This document shows positions 27,001 through 35,719 of a stretch of DNA of 64,000 nucleotides, piece after piece; position 1 is the first letter of the stretch, and every line of letters starts with the position of its first letter. The position numbers and the translations under genes were made by a program. The DNA is from Flavobacterium ranwuense (GTDB lineage Bacteria > Bacteroidota > Bacteroidia > Flavobacteriales > Flavobacteriaceae): NCBI RefSeq assembly GCF_004349315.1, contig NZ_SMLH01000001.1, forward strand, positions 372,001 to 436,000, written 5' to 3'. Below the pieces are notes generated by a model. The model was not told the origin of the DNA. It was given only the letters and a program-made list of their open reading frames with translations, and did no database searches.

Positions 27001-29454
27001 ATGATGAATCTACGCAACATTTCCATTAAAAGTAAGCTGGTACTCATGCAGGTCTTCACCTCTGCATTTGTATTAGGAATTTGTATTACCGCTTTTGTAT
27101 TAATAGATATAAAAGGATTTAAGGACCGGAAGGTCAAGAGTTCCTTTGCCATTGCGCAAGTGGTAGGATTTAATAGTATTTCTTCTCTTGAGTTTATGGA
27201 TAATGCTTCCGCAAAAAAAATCCTGTCGGAACTAACCGCGCAAAATGATATTTTGAATGTAAACATCCTTGACAAAAAAGGCAACGTTTTTGCGTCCTAT
27301 ACGAAACCTGGCTCCGACCCCAGATATCGGTTTTCAGTTCCTGTGATGGGTGAAAAAAGCTTTTTATTTACCAATCAAAATCTCTTTGTGTACAGCAAAA
27401 TCAAAAAAGACAAAGAGACTATAGGATTAGTCTGTATTCGCTTTGAATTGTCAGAATTGAATAAAATAAAAATGGATGTTTTACGTATGGGCATCGTATT
27501 ATTAATAGTCGGAATCGGGCTCGCTTTTTTAATCGCCATTTTCATTAAAAAATACATTTCGAAACCCGTATTGAATTTGGTAACAGGGATACAACAGATA
27601 AAGGATACCGGCGATTATAAAATCCGCATGGCTGTTGAAGGGAAAGATGAAATCAGCATCCTTTCCTTGGGGCTTAATGATATGCTTTCAACTATTGAAA
27701 AAAGAGACAATGAAGTGGCGCAATCTAAAGAACAACTGAATGAACAAAACGCCCTTTTACAATCTGTTATACAAAACATGGGTGACGGGTTGATCGTAGT
27801 TGATGAGAACAGAAAATTCATTTTTTGGAATGCTGCCGGGGAAAGAATAATTGGGATTGGCCCCATGGATATTCCTCAAGAGAGATGGGCTCAAACTTAT
27901 GGCTTCTTTCTGCCCGATACCAAAACAATTTTTGATACTAATGAATTCCCCTTAGTAAAAGCATTAAATGGTGAAGAGGTGGATAATATGGAAATATTTA
28001 TCCAAAATTATAAAAAACCCGAAGGTCTTTTTGTTATTGTAACTGCCAGACCATTAAAAAGCCCCTCTGGGGAGATCACTGGTGGGGTTCTGGTTATTCA
28101 CGACATTACGGAACTAAAAAATTCGGAAAACGAGATTAAAAAACTAAATGAAGAACTGGAACAAAAAGTAACAGAACGCACCGCCCAATTAGCAGAAGCG
28201 ATTGAAACCCTTCGTAAAAGCGAAGAAAAATATCGTGAAATAGTAGAGAATATAGGCGATGTGGTCCATACATCGGATTATAAAGGTTTTTTTACCTATA
28301 TCAATCCTGCTTCTATAAAACTAACGGGTTACACGCCAGATGAACTTATAGGGAAACATTTTTCAGAACTTGTAGCTCCGGAGTGGAAAGACCGTGTGGC
28401 TGAATTCTATTTAAATCAATTTAAAAATAAAATAGATGAATCCTTGTTTTCATTTCCTATCATTACCAAATCTGGAGAACAAAAATGGGTGGAGCAAACG
28501 GTCATGCAGTTACGGGAAGGGAATAAGATAACCGGGCATAAATCTATTCTGAGAGACGTAACAGAACGGAAAGCAGCTGAACAAAAATTGAAAGAAAGTG
28601 AAGGTCAATTGCAAACCATATTTAATGAAGCTCCAGATGCCTTAATTGTAATAAATGATGAAGGAATTATCATCAGATGGAATCCGCAAGCCGAAAAAAT
28701 CTTCGGATGGACATTAGGAGAGGTTCTAGGAAAACCCATGCGAGATTTAATTATTCCTGTGCAACACAGAGAAGCGCATACTAAAGGTTTTGAAAATTTC
28801 CTTATAACAGCCGAGGGGCCCATTATTAATAAAACAATTGAAATTACAGCCCTTAACAAACAAAATGTCGAATTTGAGATTGAGTTAACCGTGTCACCGG
28901 CAACTATTTTAGGACGATATATCTTCATTGCTTTTATCAAAGACATATCGTTGAGAAAAAAAATGGAAAATGAAAAAATAGAAGCCGACAAATTAGTGCG
29001 TCTTAACGAGCTAAAATTGAAATTAATTCTGGAAAATATTGGTGAAGGAATTATTGTAACTGACAGCCAGAAAAGAATTGTTTTATCCAATCGCATGGCA
29101 GAAGAAATTATAGGGATAAAACAAGATTCCGCAATGCCAACCACTCTGGATTGGTCAACTAAATATGATCTCTATTATCCTGACGAAGTAACCGTTTTTC
29201 CTGCCCAAAACCTTCCACTGGAAAAAGCGCTAAAAGGTGAATCAACAGATGATGTTGAGATAATAATTGAAGATAACGAAACTAAAACCAAAAAACGGGT
29301 TGTCATTAGCGGCAGGCCCATAATAGATGAAAACAACTATGTTATAGCCGCCGTTGCAAATATAAAAGATATTACCTATTACAAAGAGCTTGAGGTCGCT
29401 TTAGAGGAAAGCGAGCAGAAATATCGAAAATTAATTGGATTTAAAAAAGGATAA
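27001..29454 (+). CDS. CHASE8-HAMP-PAS(x4) membrane sensor lacking a kinase or cyclase domain
   Basis: 817 residues. Two membrane spans (about 12-33 and 160-182) enclose a CHASE8-like periplasmic domain (SSLEFMDNASAKKILSELT ... NVNILDKKGNVFASY). HAMP follows at about 180-240, then four PAS domains near 253, 408, 533 and 673, with a coiled coil (LNEELEQKVTERTAQLAEAI) before the second. The end, ALEESEQKYRKLIGFKKG, is the opening of a fifth PAS cut short by a stop. No HisKA/HATPase, GGDEF or EAL motif is present. It may be a truncated kinase or a genuine output-less sensor acting through a partner. A hairpin terminator follows directly. Confidence 0.85.
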   Translation: MMNLRNISIKSKLVLMQVFTSAFVLGICITAFVLIDIKGFKDRKVKSSFAIAQVVGFNSISSLEFMDNASAKKILSELTAQNDILNVNILDKKGNVFASYTKPGSDPRYRFSVPVMGEKSFLFTNQNLFVYSKIKKDKETIGLVCIRFELSELNKIKMDVLRMGIVLLIVGIGLAFLIAIFIKKYISKPVLNLVTGIQQIKDTGDYKIRMAVEGKDEISILSLGLNDMLSTIEKRDNEVAQSKEQLNEQNALLQSVIQNMGDGLIVVDENRKFIFWNAAGERIIGIGPMDIPQERWAQTYGFFLPDTKTIFDTNEFPLVKALNGEEVDNMEIFIQNYKKPEGLFVIVTARPLKSPSGEITGGVLVIHDITELKNSENEIKKLNEELEQKVTERTAQLAEAIETLRKSEEKYREIVENIGDVVHTSDYKGFFTYINPASIKLTGYTPDELIGKHFSELVAPEWKDRVAEFYLNQFKNKIDESLFSFPIITKSGEQKWVEQTVMQLREGNKITGHKSILRDVTERKAAEQKLKESEGQLQTIFNEAPDALIVINDEGIIIRWNPQAEKIFGWTLGEVLGKPMRDLIIPVQHREAHTKGFENFLITAEGPIINKTIEITALNKQNVEFEIELTVSPATILGRYIFIAFIKDISLRKKMENEKIEADKLVRLNELKLKLILENIGEGIIVTDSQKRIVLSNRMAEEIIGIKQDSAMPTTLDWSTKYDLYYPDEVTVFPAQNLPLEKALKGESTDDVEIIIEDNETKTKKRVVISGRPIIDENNYVIAAVANIKDITYYKELEVALEESEQKYRKLIGFKKG

Positions 29455-29480
29455 AAAAGTATTTACTGTACTGCTTTTTT
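29452..29480 (+). terminator. Probable intrinsic terminator after the PAS sensor gene
   Basis: AAAAAAGTA and TACTGCTTTTTT can pair with a small bulge around TTTACTG, ending in a T-run directly behind the stop codon. Confidence 0.5.
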
Positions 29481-29483
29481 AAA

Positions 29484-29552
29484 CTTAAATGAACTTATAT
29501 ACCTTATATATTAAGAAATTTAAACCATATAAGGTATATAAGTTCATTTAAG
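29484..29552. repeat. Perfect 26-bp inverted repeat
   Basis: Arms 29484-29509 (CTTAAATGAACTTATATACC...) and 29527-29552 are exact reverse complements around a 17-base loop. The loop holds TTAAGAAATTTAAACC, close to the TTAAGAAATTAAGG core of the 19-mer family at 54682. Downstream to 29719 lies a weaker CACGAATT/AATTCGTG pair (29629-29681) and no gene. Confidence 0.75.
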
Positions 29553-29719
29553 AAAGTGCAATCATTCGCTGTTTTTGCAAGGTTTATTTTATATGAATGT
29601 CAGCTGAGCGGGTTATAGTTTTTTTATACACGAATTTTCATATTGAAATAAAAAGCTAAACACTAATTTGTGGAATTCGTGGCGAAATTTTTCTTTGGTA
29701 TTATTCACGGATAATTATG

Positions 29720-30136
29720 TTATTTTATATACCCGATTTTTACATAATAATTCTTCGGATTGATTTTGCCCCCTTCTTTTGGGTAAGGAAAAACACTAAA
29801 GCTTTTTATCTTTTTTTGTTTTTCCGGCAAATATTTAGAAAACCACTGCTTATTTTCTTCTTCGTTTTTCATCGAAAAAACCATCGTGTGATCCTCAACT
29901 AATTTTGAATCTTTGTAAACCGAAACTATAACCGAAGCTTCTCCAGCCCAAATACATGTCACACCCTCCGGGCAGCGGGAATCAGAAACGACTGCTGCCA
30001 AAACCAAATTAAATCCCTTTTTCTTAAGACACTTTTTCTGGGTTATCTTTAGCGATTGAACGTTTTCTGTTTTGGCGTTTTGTGCGAAAGTTATCGTACC
30101 AAGGATCAAAAGAAACAACAGCAATGACTTTTTCAT
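29720..30136 (-). CDS. Secreted protein of unknown function with SRCPEGVTCIWAGEA motif
   Basis: 138 residues with a signal peptide (MKKSLLLFLLILGTITFAQ). The core VVSDSRCPEGVTCIWAGEASVIVSVY is a recurrent motif of small secreted proteins in Bacteroidota and other phyla; the two cysteines probably form a disulphide. The rest is beta-rich, ending YYVKIGYIK. No catalytic function is known. It lies 46 bases downstream of the MntR-type gene on the same strand but is probably unrelated to metal control. Confidence 0.8.
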   Translation of the reverse strand: MKKSLLLFLLILGTITFAQNAKTENVQSLKITQKKCLKKKGFNLVLAAVVSDSRCPEGVTCIWAGEASVIVSVYKDSKLVEDHTMVFSMKNEEENKQWFSKYLPEKQKKIKSFSVFPYPKEGGKINPKNYYVKIGYIK

Positions 30137-30182
30137 GTTCTTTATTTTTTAAATAGTTTATCCAAAGATAACTCCAAAATAG

Positions 30183-30836
30183 TTACGTTAATTTTACAAA
30201 AAGGTTACTGGCAATTTTATTGGAAATGGTTAAATCCTTGTTGTCTACTTTTATTTTCAAAGACAAATCGAAACTTTCTTTTCCTATTATTTCAATTTTA
30301 GAACCCAGTGCGATTCCCTGTTTGTCCAAATATTTTAGAAACTCTGATGAGGTATCTTTAACGCCAACACATATTCCTGCCTGATTTTCGTGCAATTCCG
30401 AAAGTAATTGTTTTTCGATTTTAACGATTTGACCATTTGCATCAGGAATAGGATCTCCATGTGGATCTTCGGTGGGATTGCCCAGAAAATCATCTAGTTT
30501 GTTGATGAGTTTTTCTGATTTGATATGCTCTAATTGTTCCGCAATATCATGGACCTCATCCCAAGAAAAATCTAGCTTATCTACTAAAAAAACTTCCCAT
30601 AGACGGTGTTTTCTTACAATCATTTTAGCTGCAATTTTTCCGTGGTCTGTCAAAGAAACTCCTTGGTATTTTTTATAATTAACCAAGTCTTTTTCGGCTA
30701 ATTTCTTGAGCATATCCGTCACTGACGAAGCTTTGGTTTCCATTTTTTCGGCAATAGCATTGGTGCTTATTTCTGAATCTGAAATAATAGTAAGGTGATA
30801 TATGGTTTTAAGATAATTTTCTTCTGAAAATGTCAT
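30183..30836 (-). CDS. mntR: DtxR/MntR-family metal-dependent repressor
   Basis: 217 residues. An N-terminal winged helix (SEENYLKTIYHLTI ... ISTNAIAEKMETKASSVTDMLKKLAEKDLV) and a metal-binding dimerisation domain (KHRLWEVFLVDKLDFSWDEVHDIAEQLEHIKSEKL, with E, H and C/E-type ligands) are followed by a C-terminal FeoA-like SH3 domain. It lies just behind mntH, which supports Mn(II)-sensing MntR over Fe-sensing DtxR. A palindrome in the divergent mntH/TonB-receptor promoter region is the likely target. A structured repeat separates it from mntH. Confidence 0.93.
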   Translation of the reverse strand: MTFSEENYLKTIYHLTIISDSEISTNAIAEKMETKASSVTDMLKKLAEKDLVNYKKYQGVSLTDHGKIAAKMIVRKHRLWEVFLVDKLDFSWDEVHDIAEQLEHIKSEKLINKLDDFLGNPTEDPHGDPIPDANGQIVKIEKQLLSELHENQAGICVGVKDTSSEFLKYLDKQGIALGSKIEIIGKESFDLSLKIKVDNKDLTISNKIASNLFVKLT

Positions 30837-30850
30837 TTTTTTATTTTTTT

Positions 30851-30973
30851 AGCCCTGATTACTTCACTTATTTTTTATTTTTATTGGAGTTCAGTGAACT
30901 TCGTTTGAAGCGGTATCCTTTTCCTGCTTTTTTAAGCAGGAAAAGATATAGCGAATAGCAGGAAATAGCTCCT
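30851..30973 (+). repeat. Structured dispersed repeat, copy B (with internal insertion)
   Basis: It starts AGCCCTGAT and ends ATAGCAGGAAATAGCTCCT, so the outer pair CCCG/CGGG of copy A has become CCTG/CAGG, a compensatory change. The central hairpin is CCTGCTT-TTTT-AAGCAGG within TTTT/AAAA. About 45 extra bases lie after AGCCCTGAT compared with other copies. It sits between mntH and mntR. Confidence 0.7.
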
Positions 30974-30980
30974 GAAAAAT

Positions 30981-32852
30981 TTAATTTTTTACAATAAGTA
31001 ACGGAATAGAAATTTTGTGGCGCAATTTGTCAACCGTGGTTCCAAAGACTAAATCCTTGAATCCCGTATGACCGTGAGTTCCCATAACCAAAATGTCAAA
31101 TTCCCCTTTATTGATGATCTCCGGAATCACTTTATTAGGTTTTCCAAATCCTAATTGCGTTTCAACTTTAAATCCCTTTTCAGTAAGCATTACTTTGTAT
31201 TCCTCTAATAATTTTTCGTCAATTAACGTTTCGTGATCATCCGTATTTTCACCATAAATCATCGCTCCAACGGTTTCTACCACGTGAATCAAAGTATATT
31301 TTGCTTCTATTCCGCCTAATTCAAAAGCATTATTTAATGCCACCTCATCTGCACTGGAGAAATCTACGGAGACCGCAATATTCTTTTTAGCATAACTTGC
31401 AGATTTAGAAAACTGCAATTTTAAACTATGTGGCGAATGATTTTGAATATCTATTTTAGCTTTGGCAATAAAAGGCTTGAACACAATATAAAGCAACAAA
31501 ATCAAGAAACCTATGGCTAAGGGAACTACCGTTAACCATAACAAAAGTGGATTTTCAGAAGTTTCTAGCCATCCTGTTATTTCATCAAAAACCAATTTAG
31601 CATTTAATGAAACAATAATTGTTGCGATGATCCAAGAAGCAATTTGGGTAATTTTTCCAATATGGAATCCTTTCATTTTTGATTTATCACTTACAAAATG
31701 AATCAATGGAATAATGGCAAAACCCAGTTGCAAACTCAGGATAACCTGACTCAAAATCAGCAATTTTCCCGTTACACTTTCCCCGTAAATTAGAATTACA
31801 ATAACCGCAGGAACAATAGCGATTAATCGTGTGATTATTCTTCGAACCCAAGGCTGAATGCGTAAATTAAGGTACCCTTCCATCACAATTTGACCGGCCA
31901 GTGTTCCAGTAATTGTGGAACTTTGTCCGGCAGCAATCAAGGCTACCGCAAATAATATAGGTGCAAATTTGCTTCCTAAAAGCGGTTCCAAAAAGCGATG
32001 GGCATCTTGAATTTCAGCCACTTCAAACATCCCGTTTTTATAAAATGTGGCTGCAGCCAATATCAAAATAGCAGCATTTACTAAAAAAGCTAAGTTTAAT
32101 GCAATCGTAGAATCAATGAAGTTGTATTTCAAAGCTTGCTTAATCCCAGCTTTACTTCGGTCGAAGTTTCTAGTTTGCACCAATGAGGAATGCAGGTATA
32201 AATTGTGCGGCATAACCGTTGCTCCAATAATTCCAATAGCGATATATAATGCCGTATCGTTGGGCATCGAAGGAATTAACCCAAACAACACTTTATCCAG
32301 TTCCGGTTGGGCAAAAATCATTTCAAAAATAAAGGAGAATCCAATAATAGCAACCAATACAATGATAAAAGCTTCCATTTTACGGATCCCTTTATTGATT
32401 AAGAACAACAACAAAAAGGTATCTAAAACCGTAATCAATACCCCTTCGATCAACGGAATATCAAATAGTAAATTGATACCGATTGCCATTCCTAAAACCT
32501 CGGCAAGATCACAGGCTGCGATAGCAATTTCGGCAAGGAAATACAATATATAATTGATAAATGGCGAATAGGTTTCTCGGGAAGCTTGCGCCAAATCACG
32601 TTGGGTAACAATTCCAAGTCGGGCACTCAAGCTTTGCAACAACAAAGCCATAATGTTACTCATCAGTAAAACCCAAAGCAAGGCATACCCAAACTGGCTA
32701 CCGCCTGCAATGTCCGTCGCCCAGTTTCCCGGATCCATATAACCAACGCTAATTAAATAGGCCGGCCCAAAAAAAGCAAGGATTTTTCGGAATACTGATT
32801 TCTTGTTTAGTGTGGAAACCGATTGGTTTACTTCTTCTAAGGATTTAGTCAT
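30981..32852 (-). CDS. mntH: NRAMP divalent-metal transporter fused to a universal stress protein domain
   Basis: 623 residues. The first 460 or so are an eleven-span NRAMP importer of Mn(II)/Fe(II) with the metal-site signatures DPGNW (GYMDPGNWATD, helix 1) and MPHNLYLHSS (helix 6). The last 150 form a cytosolic UspA domain (NIAVSVDFSSADEVALNNAFEL ... ILVMGTHGHTGFKDLVFGTTVDKLRHKISIPLLIV), with the GxxGxxxxxxGS/T nucleotide loop present as GTHGHTGFKDLVFGTT. The fusion implies that ATP or another nucleotide tunes uptake. The neighbours are mntR downstream and a divergent TonB receptor upstream. Confidence 0.95.
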   Translation of the reverse strand: MTKSLEEVNQSVSTLNKKSVFRKILAFFGPAYLISVGYMDPGNWATDIAGGSQFGYALLWVLLMSNIMALLLQSLSARLGIVTQRDLAQASRETYSPFINYILYFLAEIAIAACDLAEVLGMAIGINLLFDIPLIEGVLITVLDTFLLLFLINKGIRKMEAFIIVLVAIIGFSFIFEMIFAQPELDKVLFGLIPSMPNDTALYIAIGIIGATVMPHNLYLHSSLVQTRNFDRSKAGIKQALKYNFIDSTIALNLAFLVNAAILILAAATFYKNGMFEVAEIQDAHRFLEPLLGSKFAPILFAVALIAAGQSSTITGTLAGQIVMEGYLNLRIQPWVRRIITRLIAIVPAVIVILIYGESVTGKLLILSQVILSLQLGFAIIPLIHFVSDKSKMKGFHIGKITQIASWIIATIIVSLNAKLVFDEITGWLETSENPLLLWLTVVPLAIGFLILLLYIVFKPFIAKAKIDIQNHSPHSLKLQFSKSASYAKKNIAVSVDFSSADEVALNNAFELGGIEAKYTLIHVVETVGAMIYGENTDDHETLIDEKLLEEYKVMLTEKGFKVETQLGFGKPNKVIPEIINKGEFDILVMGTHGHTGFKDLVFGTTVDKLRHKISIPLLIVKN

Positions 32853-32870
32853 ATTATTAAGTTATTGATA

Positions 32871-32878
32871 CAAATGTA
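32871..32878 (-). promoter_or_regulatory. -7 promoter element of mntH
   Basis: CAAATGTA reads TACATTTG on the minus strand (TAnnTTTG), 18 bases before the mntH ATG. Confidence 0.6.
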
Positions 32879-32908
32879 ATTAAAAAATTTGTTTTGCAAA
32901 ATATAATT

Positions 32909-32924
32909 TTTAGCTTTGCCTAAA
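32909..32924. promoter_or_regulatory. Candidate MntR operator in the mntH/TonB-receptor divergent promoter
   Basis: TTTAGCTTTGCCTAAA has TTTAG/CTAAA palindromic ends and overlaps the plus-strand -7 element while covering the -33 region of mntH. The site is placed to repress both genes. It resembles DtxR/MntR operators in form; binding is inferred. Confidence 0.45.
32911..32918 (+). promoter_or_regulatory. -7 promoter element of the TonB receptor gene
   Basis: TAGCTTTG fits TAnnTTTG. It overlaps the in-frame TTG at 32916, so translation must start downstream, at the GTG at 32940. Confidence 0.6.
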
Positions 32925-32939
32925 TTTAATTTAAGTATA

Positions 32940-35216
32940 GTGAAAAAATTATATGTGTTATTTGTTTTTCTGATGTTTAACTTCGGCTATGCCCAAGAAA
33001 AAAGTAGTCTTTCGGGATTCGTCTCATCAGAAAAAAAGGGCGTTTCGGATGCCCGTGTGTTTTTAATTGGAACAAAATACGCCACCCAAACAGATAGTTT
33101 AGGGAAGTATAGCATCGAAAATATTCCTCAGGGGGATTACAGAATTCAGATTACAGCAAGCGGTTTTCAAACTTTAAAAAAGAACATAACTGTCAAAATT
33201 AATGAAAATAGCATTCTGGATTTTGAACTTTCAAATACCGAAAATCAACTCAACGAAGTAGTTGTTTCGGGAACATTAAAAGCGGTAAAAAGACTAGAAA
33301 GTGCCGTTCCAGTTGAGGTTTATTCTCCAATATTTTTCAAGAAAAACCCAACGGCCAGTATTTATGAAGCATTACAAAATGTAAATGGCGTAAGACCACA
33401 GCTTAATTGTGGCGTTTGTAATACGGGCGACATCCACATCAATGGACTGGAAGGCCCGTATACTTTGGTTCTAATAGACGGAATGCCAATCGTGAGCAGT
33501 TTATCAACAGTGTACGGGTTATCCGGAATTCCAAATTCATTGGTGGAACGAATTGAAATCGTAAAAGGTCCCGCTTCGTCTTTATACGGTAGTGAAGCCG
33601 TTGGCGGTTTGATTAATATCATTACTAAAAATCCAACAAACGCGCCCCTATTTTCCGCTGATGTATTTTCTACTTCTTGGTTGGAAACCAATGTTGATTT
33701 AGGAGTAAAACTCAATGTTGGCAAGAAAGCGACGGCACTTTTAGGTTTAAATTATTTCAAATACAATCAAAAAATAGACAACGATAATGATAATTTTACC
33801 GATGTTACTCTTTCTGACCGAATTTCCCTTTTTCAAAAATGGACTTTCAATAGAAAAGAAAATCGATTGTTCACCATTGCGGCACGTGGCGTTTATGAAG
33901 ACCGTTTTGGCGGAGATCTGCGTTGGGAGAAAAAACACCGTGGCGGAGACGAAATCTATGGCGAAAGCATTTATACCAAACGGGCAGAATTATTAGGAAG
34001 TTACCAATTGCCTTTTCAGGAAAAACTGATGCTTTCATTTTCAGGAAATGTACATTTTCAAGACAGTCGGTACGGCATCACAAGCTATATTGCCAATCAA
34101 AAAATTGGGTTTTTACAATTGACTTGGGACAAGAAAATAGGAAAAAATGATCTGCTTACCGGAATTGCCGCCCGATACAATTATTACGATGACAATACGC
34201 CGGCAACTTCAAAACTCGGAAACAACAACCCAGAAAAAACCTGGTTACCGGGAATTTTTATTCAAGACGAAATTACGTTCACTGAAAAACACAAGCTGTT
34301 ACTGGGAATGCGTTACGATTACAATTCTTTTCACGGAAGCATCTTAACGCCAAGACTAGCCTATAAATGGAAATTGGACGACAACAATATTATTCGTTTG
34401 AATGCTGGAACAGGTTTTAGAGTCGTTAATTTATTTACCGAAGATCATGCAGCATTAACTGGCGCTCGTGAAATTATAATCGCAAATAACCTGAAACCGG
34501 AACAATCCATAAATGCCAATTTGAATTATATCAAGAAAATAAATTTCGACAACGGCACCTTTATAGGAATTGAAACTTCCTTTTTTCATACCCGATTCAG
34601 CAATAAAATTGTTTCGGATTATGATACTGATCCAAACCAAATTATTTATGACAACATTAATGGTTATGCGATAAGCCAGGGAATCAGTACGAATATCGAT
34701 TTCAATTTTCCGAATGGATTAAAAATTATCACAGGTGCTTCTTTGTTAGACAATAAAAACGTTGAAAATGGCCGAAAAGAAACACCTTTTCTAACCGAAA
34801 AGTTTACTGCAACTTGGAGCGTTTCATATAAAATTCAATCTATCGATTTAAATATTGATTACACTGGAAATGTTTACAGTCCAATGCAATTACCTCTTTT
34901 AAGTTCTTTAGATCCTCGTGCTTCAGAATCGCCATGGTACAGTTTGCAAAACATCCAATTCACCTATTCTGGTTTAAAAAACTTTGAATTTTATGCCGGA
35001 ATAAAAAACCTGTTGAACTTTTTACCTAAACAAAATAACCCATTTTTAATTGCACGAACAAATGATCCTTTTGATAAAAATGTTACGTACGATACTAACG
35101 GACAAGTGCTGGCAACGCCTGAAAATCCATATGGATTAACGTTTGACACGACTTATGTGTATGGACCCAACCAAGGAATCAGAAGTTTTTTCGGACTTCG
35201 CTATACGTTGAAATAA
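32940..35216 (+). CDS. TonB-dependent receptor, probable metal or metal-chelate uptake
   Basis: 758 residues from a GTG at 32940, which begins the signal peptide (KKLYVLFVFLMFNFGYAQ); the upstream TTG at 32916 lies in the promoter. A carboxypeptidase-regulatory-like domain (LSGFVSSEKKGVSDARVFLIG) precedes the plug (NEVVVSGTLKAVKRLESAVPVEVY; GPASSLYGSEAVGGLINIITK) and a barrel ending RSFFGLRYTLK. A CGVC motif in the plug (about residue 160) is unusual and could bind metal. Divergent from mntH over a shared palindrome and followed by a thioredoxin-like gene, it may bring Mn or Fe across the outer membrane. Confidence 0.93.
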   Translation: MKKLYVLFVFLMFNFGYAQEKSSLSGFVSSEKKGVSDARVFLIGTKYATQTDSLGKYSIENIPQGDYRIQITASGFQTLKKNITVKINENSILDFELSNTENQLNEVVVSGTLKAVKRLESAVPVEVYSPIFFKKNPTASIYEALQNVNGVRPQLNCGVCNTGDIHINGLEGPYTLVLIDGMPIVSSLSTVYGLSGIPNSLVERIEIVKGPASSLYGSEAVGGLINIITKNPTNAPLFSADVFSTSWLETNVDLGVKLNVGKKATALLGLNYFKYNQKIDNDNDNFTDVTLSDRISLFQKWTFNRKENRLFTIAARGVYEDRFGGDLRWEKKHRGGDEIYGESIYTKRAELLGSYQLPFQEKLMLSFSGNVHFQDSRYGITSYIANQKIGFLQLTWDKKIGKNDLLTGIAARYNYYDDNTPATSKLGNNNPEKTWLPGIFIQDEITFTEKHKLLLGMRYDYNSFHGSILTPRLAYKWKLDDNNIIRLNAGTGFRVVNLFTEDHAALTGAREIIIANNLKPEQSINANLNYIKKINFDNGTFIGIETSFFHTRFSNKIVSDYDTDPNQIIYDNINGYAISQGISTNIDFNFPNGLKIITGASLLDNKNVENGRKETPFLTEKFTATWSVSYKIQSIDLNIDYTGNVYSPMQLPLLSSLDPRASESPWYSLQNIQFTYSGLKNFEFYAGIKNLLNFLPKQNNPFLIARTNDPFDKNVTYDTNGQVLATPENPYGLTFDTTYVYGPNQGIRSFFGLRYTLK

Positions 35217-35683
35217 TGAAAAAAAAGCTTGCCATACTGTTGCTTTTATGCTGTGCAATTCCCTATGGATTTGCACAGCTACATTCGGTTTCATTGGAAC
35301 AAATCGACAGTTTGCAAAGTGTTGAAAAGAAAAAAACGATCGTTTTCATTCAAACCGATTGGTGCAAATTTTGCCATGCAATGAAAAACACCACTTTCAA
35401 AAACGAGGAAATCATCAAAGAGCTAAACAACAATTTTTATTTCATCCATTTTAATGCCGAGGAAAAACGAAATGTAGTTTTCAACAAAACCACTTTTCAA
35501 TTCAAGCCCACAGGAAACAACTCCGGAACACATGAACTGGCCATAGCATTAGGGACGGTAAATAAGCAACTGAACTTTCCTGTTTTGTGTGTTTTGAATA
35601 GTGAAAATGAGATTGTTTTTCAGCACAACGGGTACTTAAAACCAAAAGAATTTAAGCTGATTTTAGAGAAACTAAAAGAATAA
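35216..35683 (+). CDS. Secreted thioredoxin-fold protein
   Basis: 155 residues with a signal peptide (KLAILLLLCCAIPYGFAQ). The redox site is WCKFC in FIQTDWCKFCHAMKNTTF, followed by the cis-proline region NFPVLCVLN. It resembles the thioredoxin-like/DUF255-type periplasmic reductases. It overlaps the TonB receptor stop by one base (TAATG), so translation is coupled. It might keep the receptor's plug cysteines or a metal ligand reduced; this is inferred from context only. Confidence 0.9.
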   Translation: MKKKLAILLLLCCAIPYGFAQLHSVSLEQIDSLQSVEKKKTIVFIQTDWCKFCHAMKNTTFKNEEIIKELNNNFYFIHFNAEEKRNVVFNKTTFQFKPTGNNSGTHELAIALGTVNKQLNFPVLCVLNSENEIVFQHNGYLKPKEFKLILEKLKE

Positions 35684-35690
35684 AATTGAC

Positions 35691-35698
35691 TATTTTTG
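35691..35698 (+). promoter_or_regulatory. -7 promoter element of crtY
   Basis: TATTTTTG fits TAnnTTTG. It overlaps a TTG at 35696 that would otherwise be the longest start for crtY. Confidence 0.55.
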
Positions 35699-35719
35699 GG
35701 AAAAATGTCAAATTCCCAA

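Noticed and set aside
28605..29144. 179-codon minus-strand open frame opposite the PAS sensor
   Set aside because: Antisense shadow of the PAS domains with no motif or promoter.
32047..32553. 168-codon open frame on the plus strand opposite mntH
   Set aside because: It mirrors the hydrophobic coding of NRAMP, has no recognisable motif and lies wholly within mntH.
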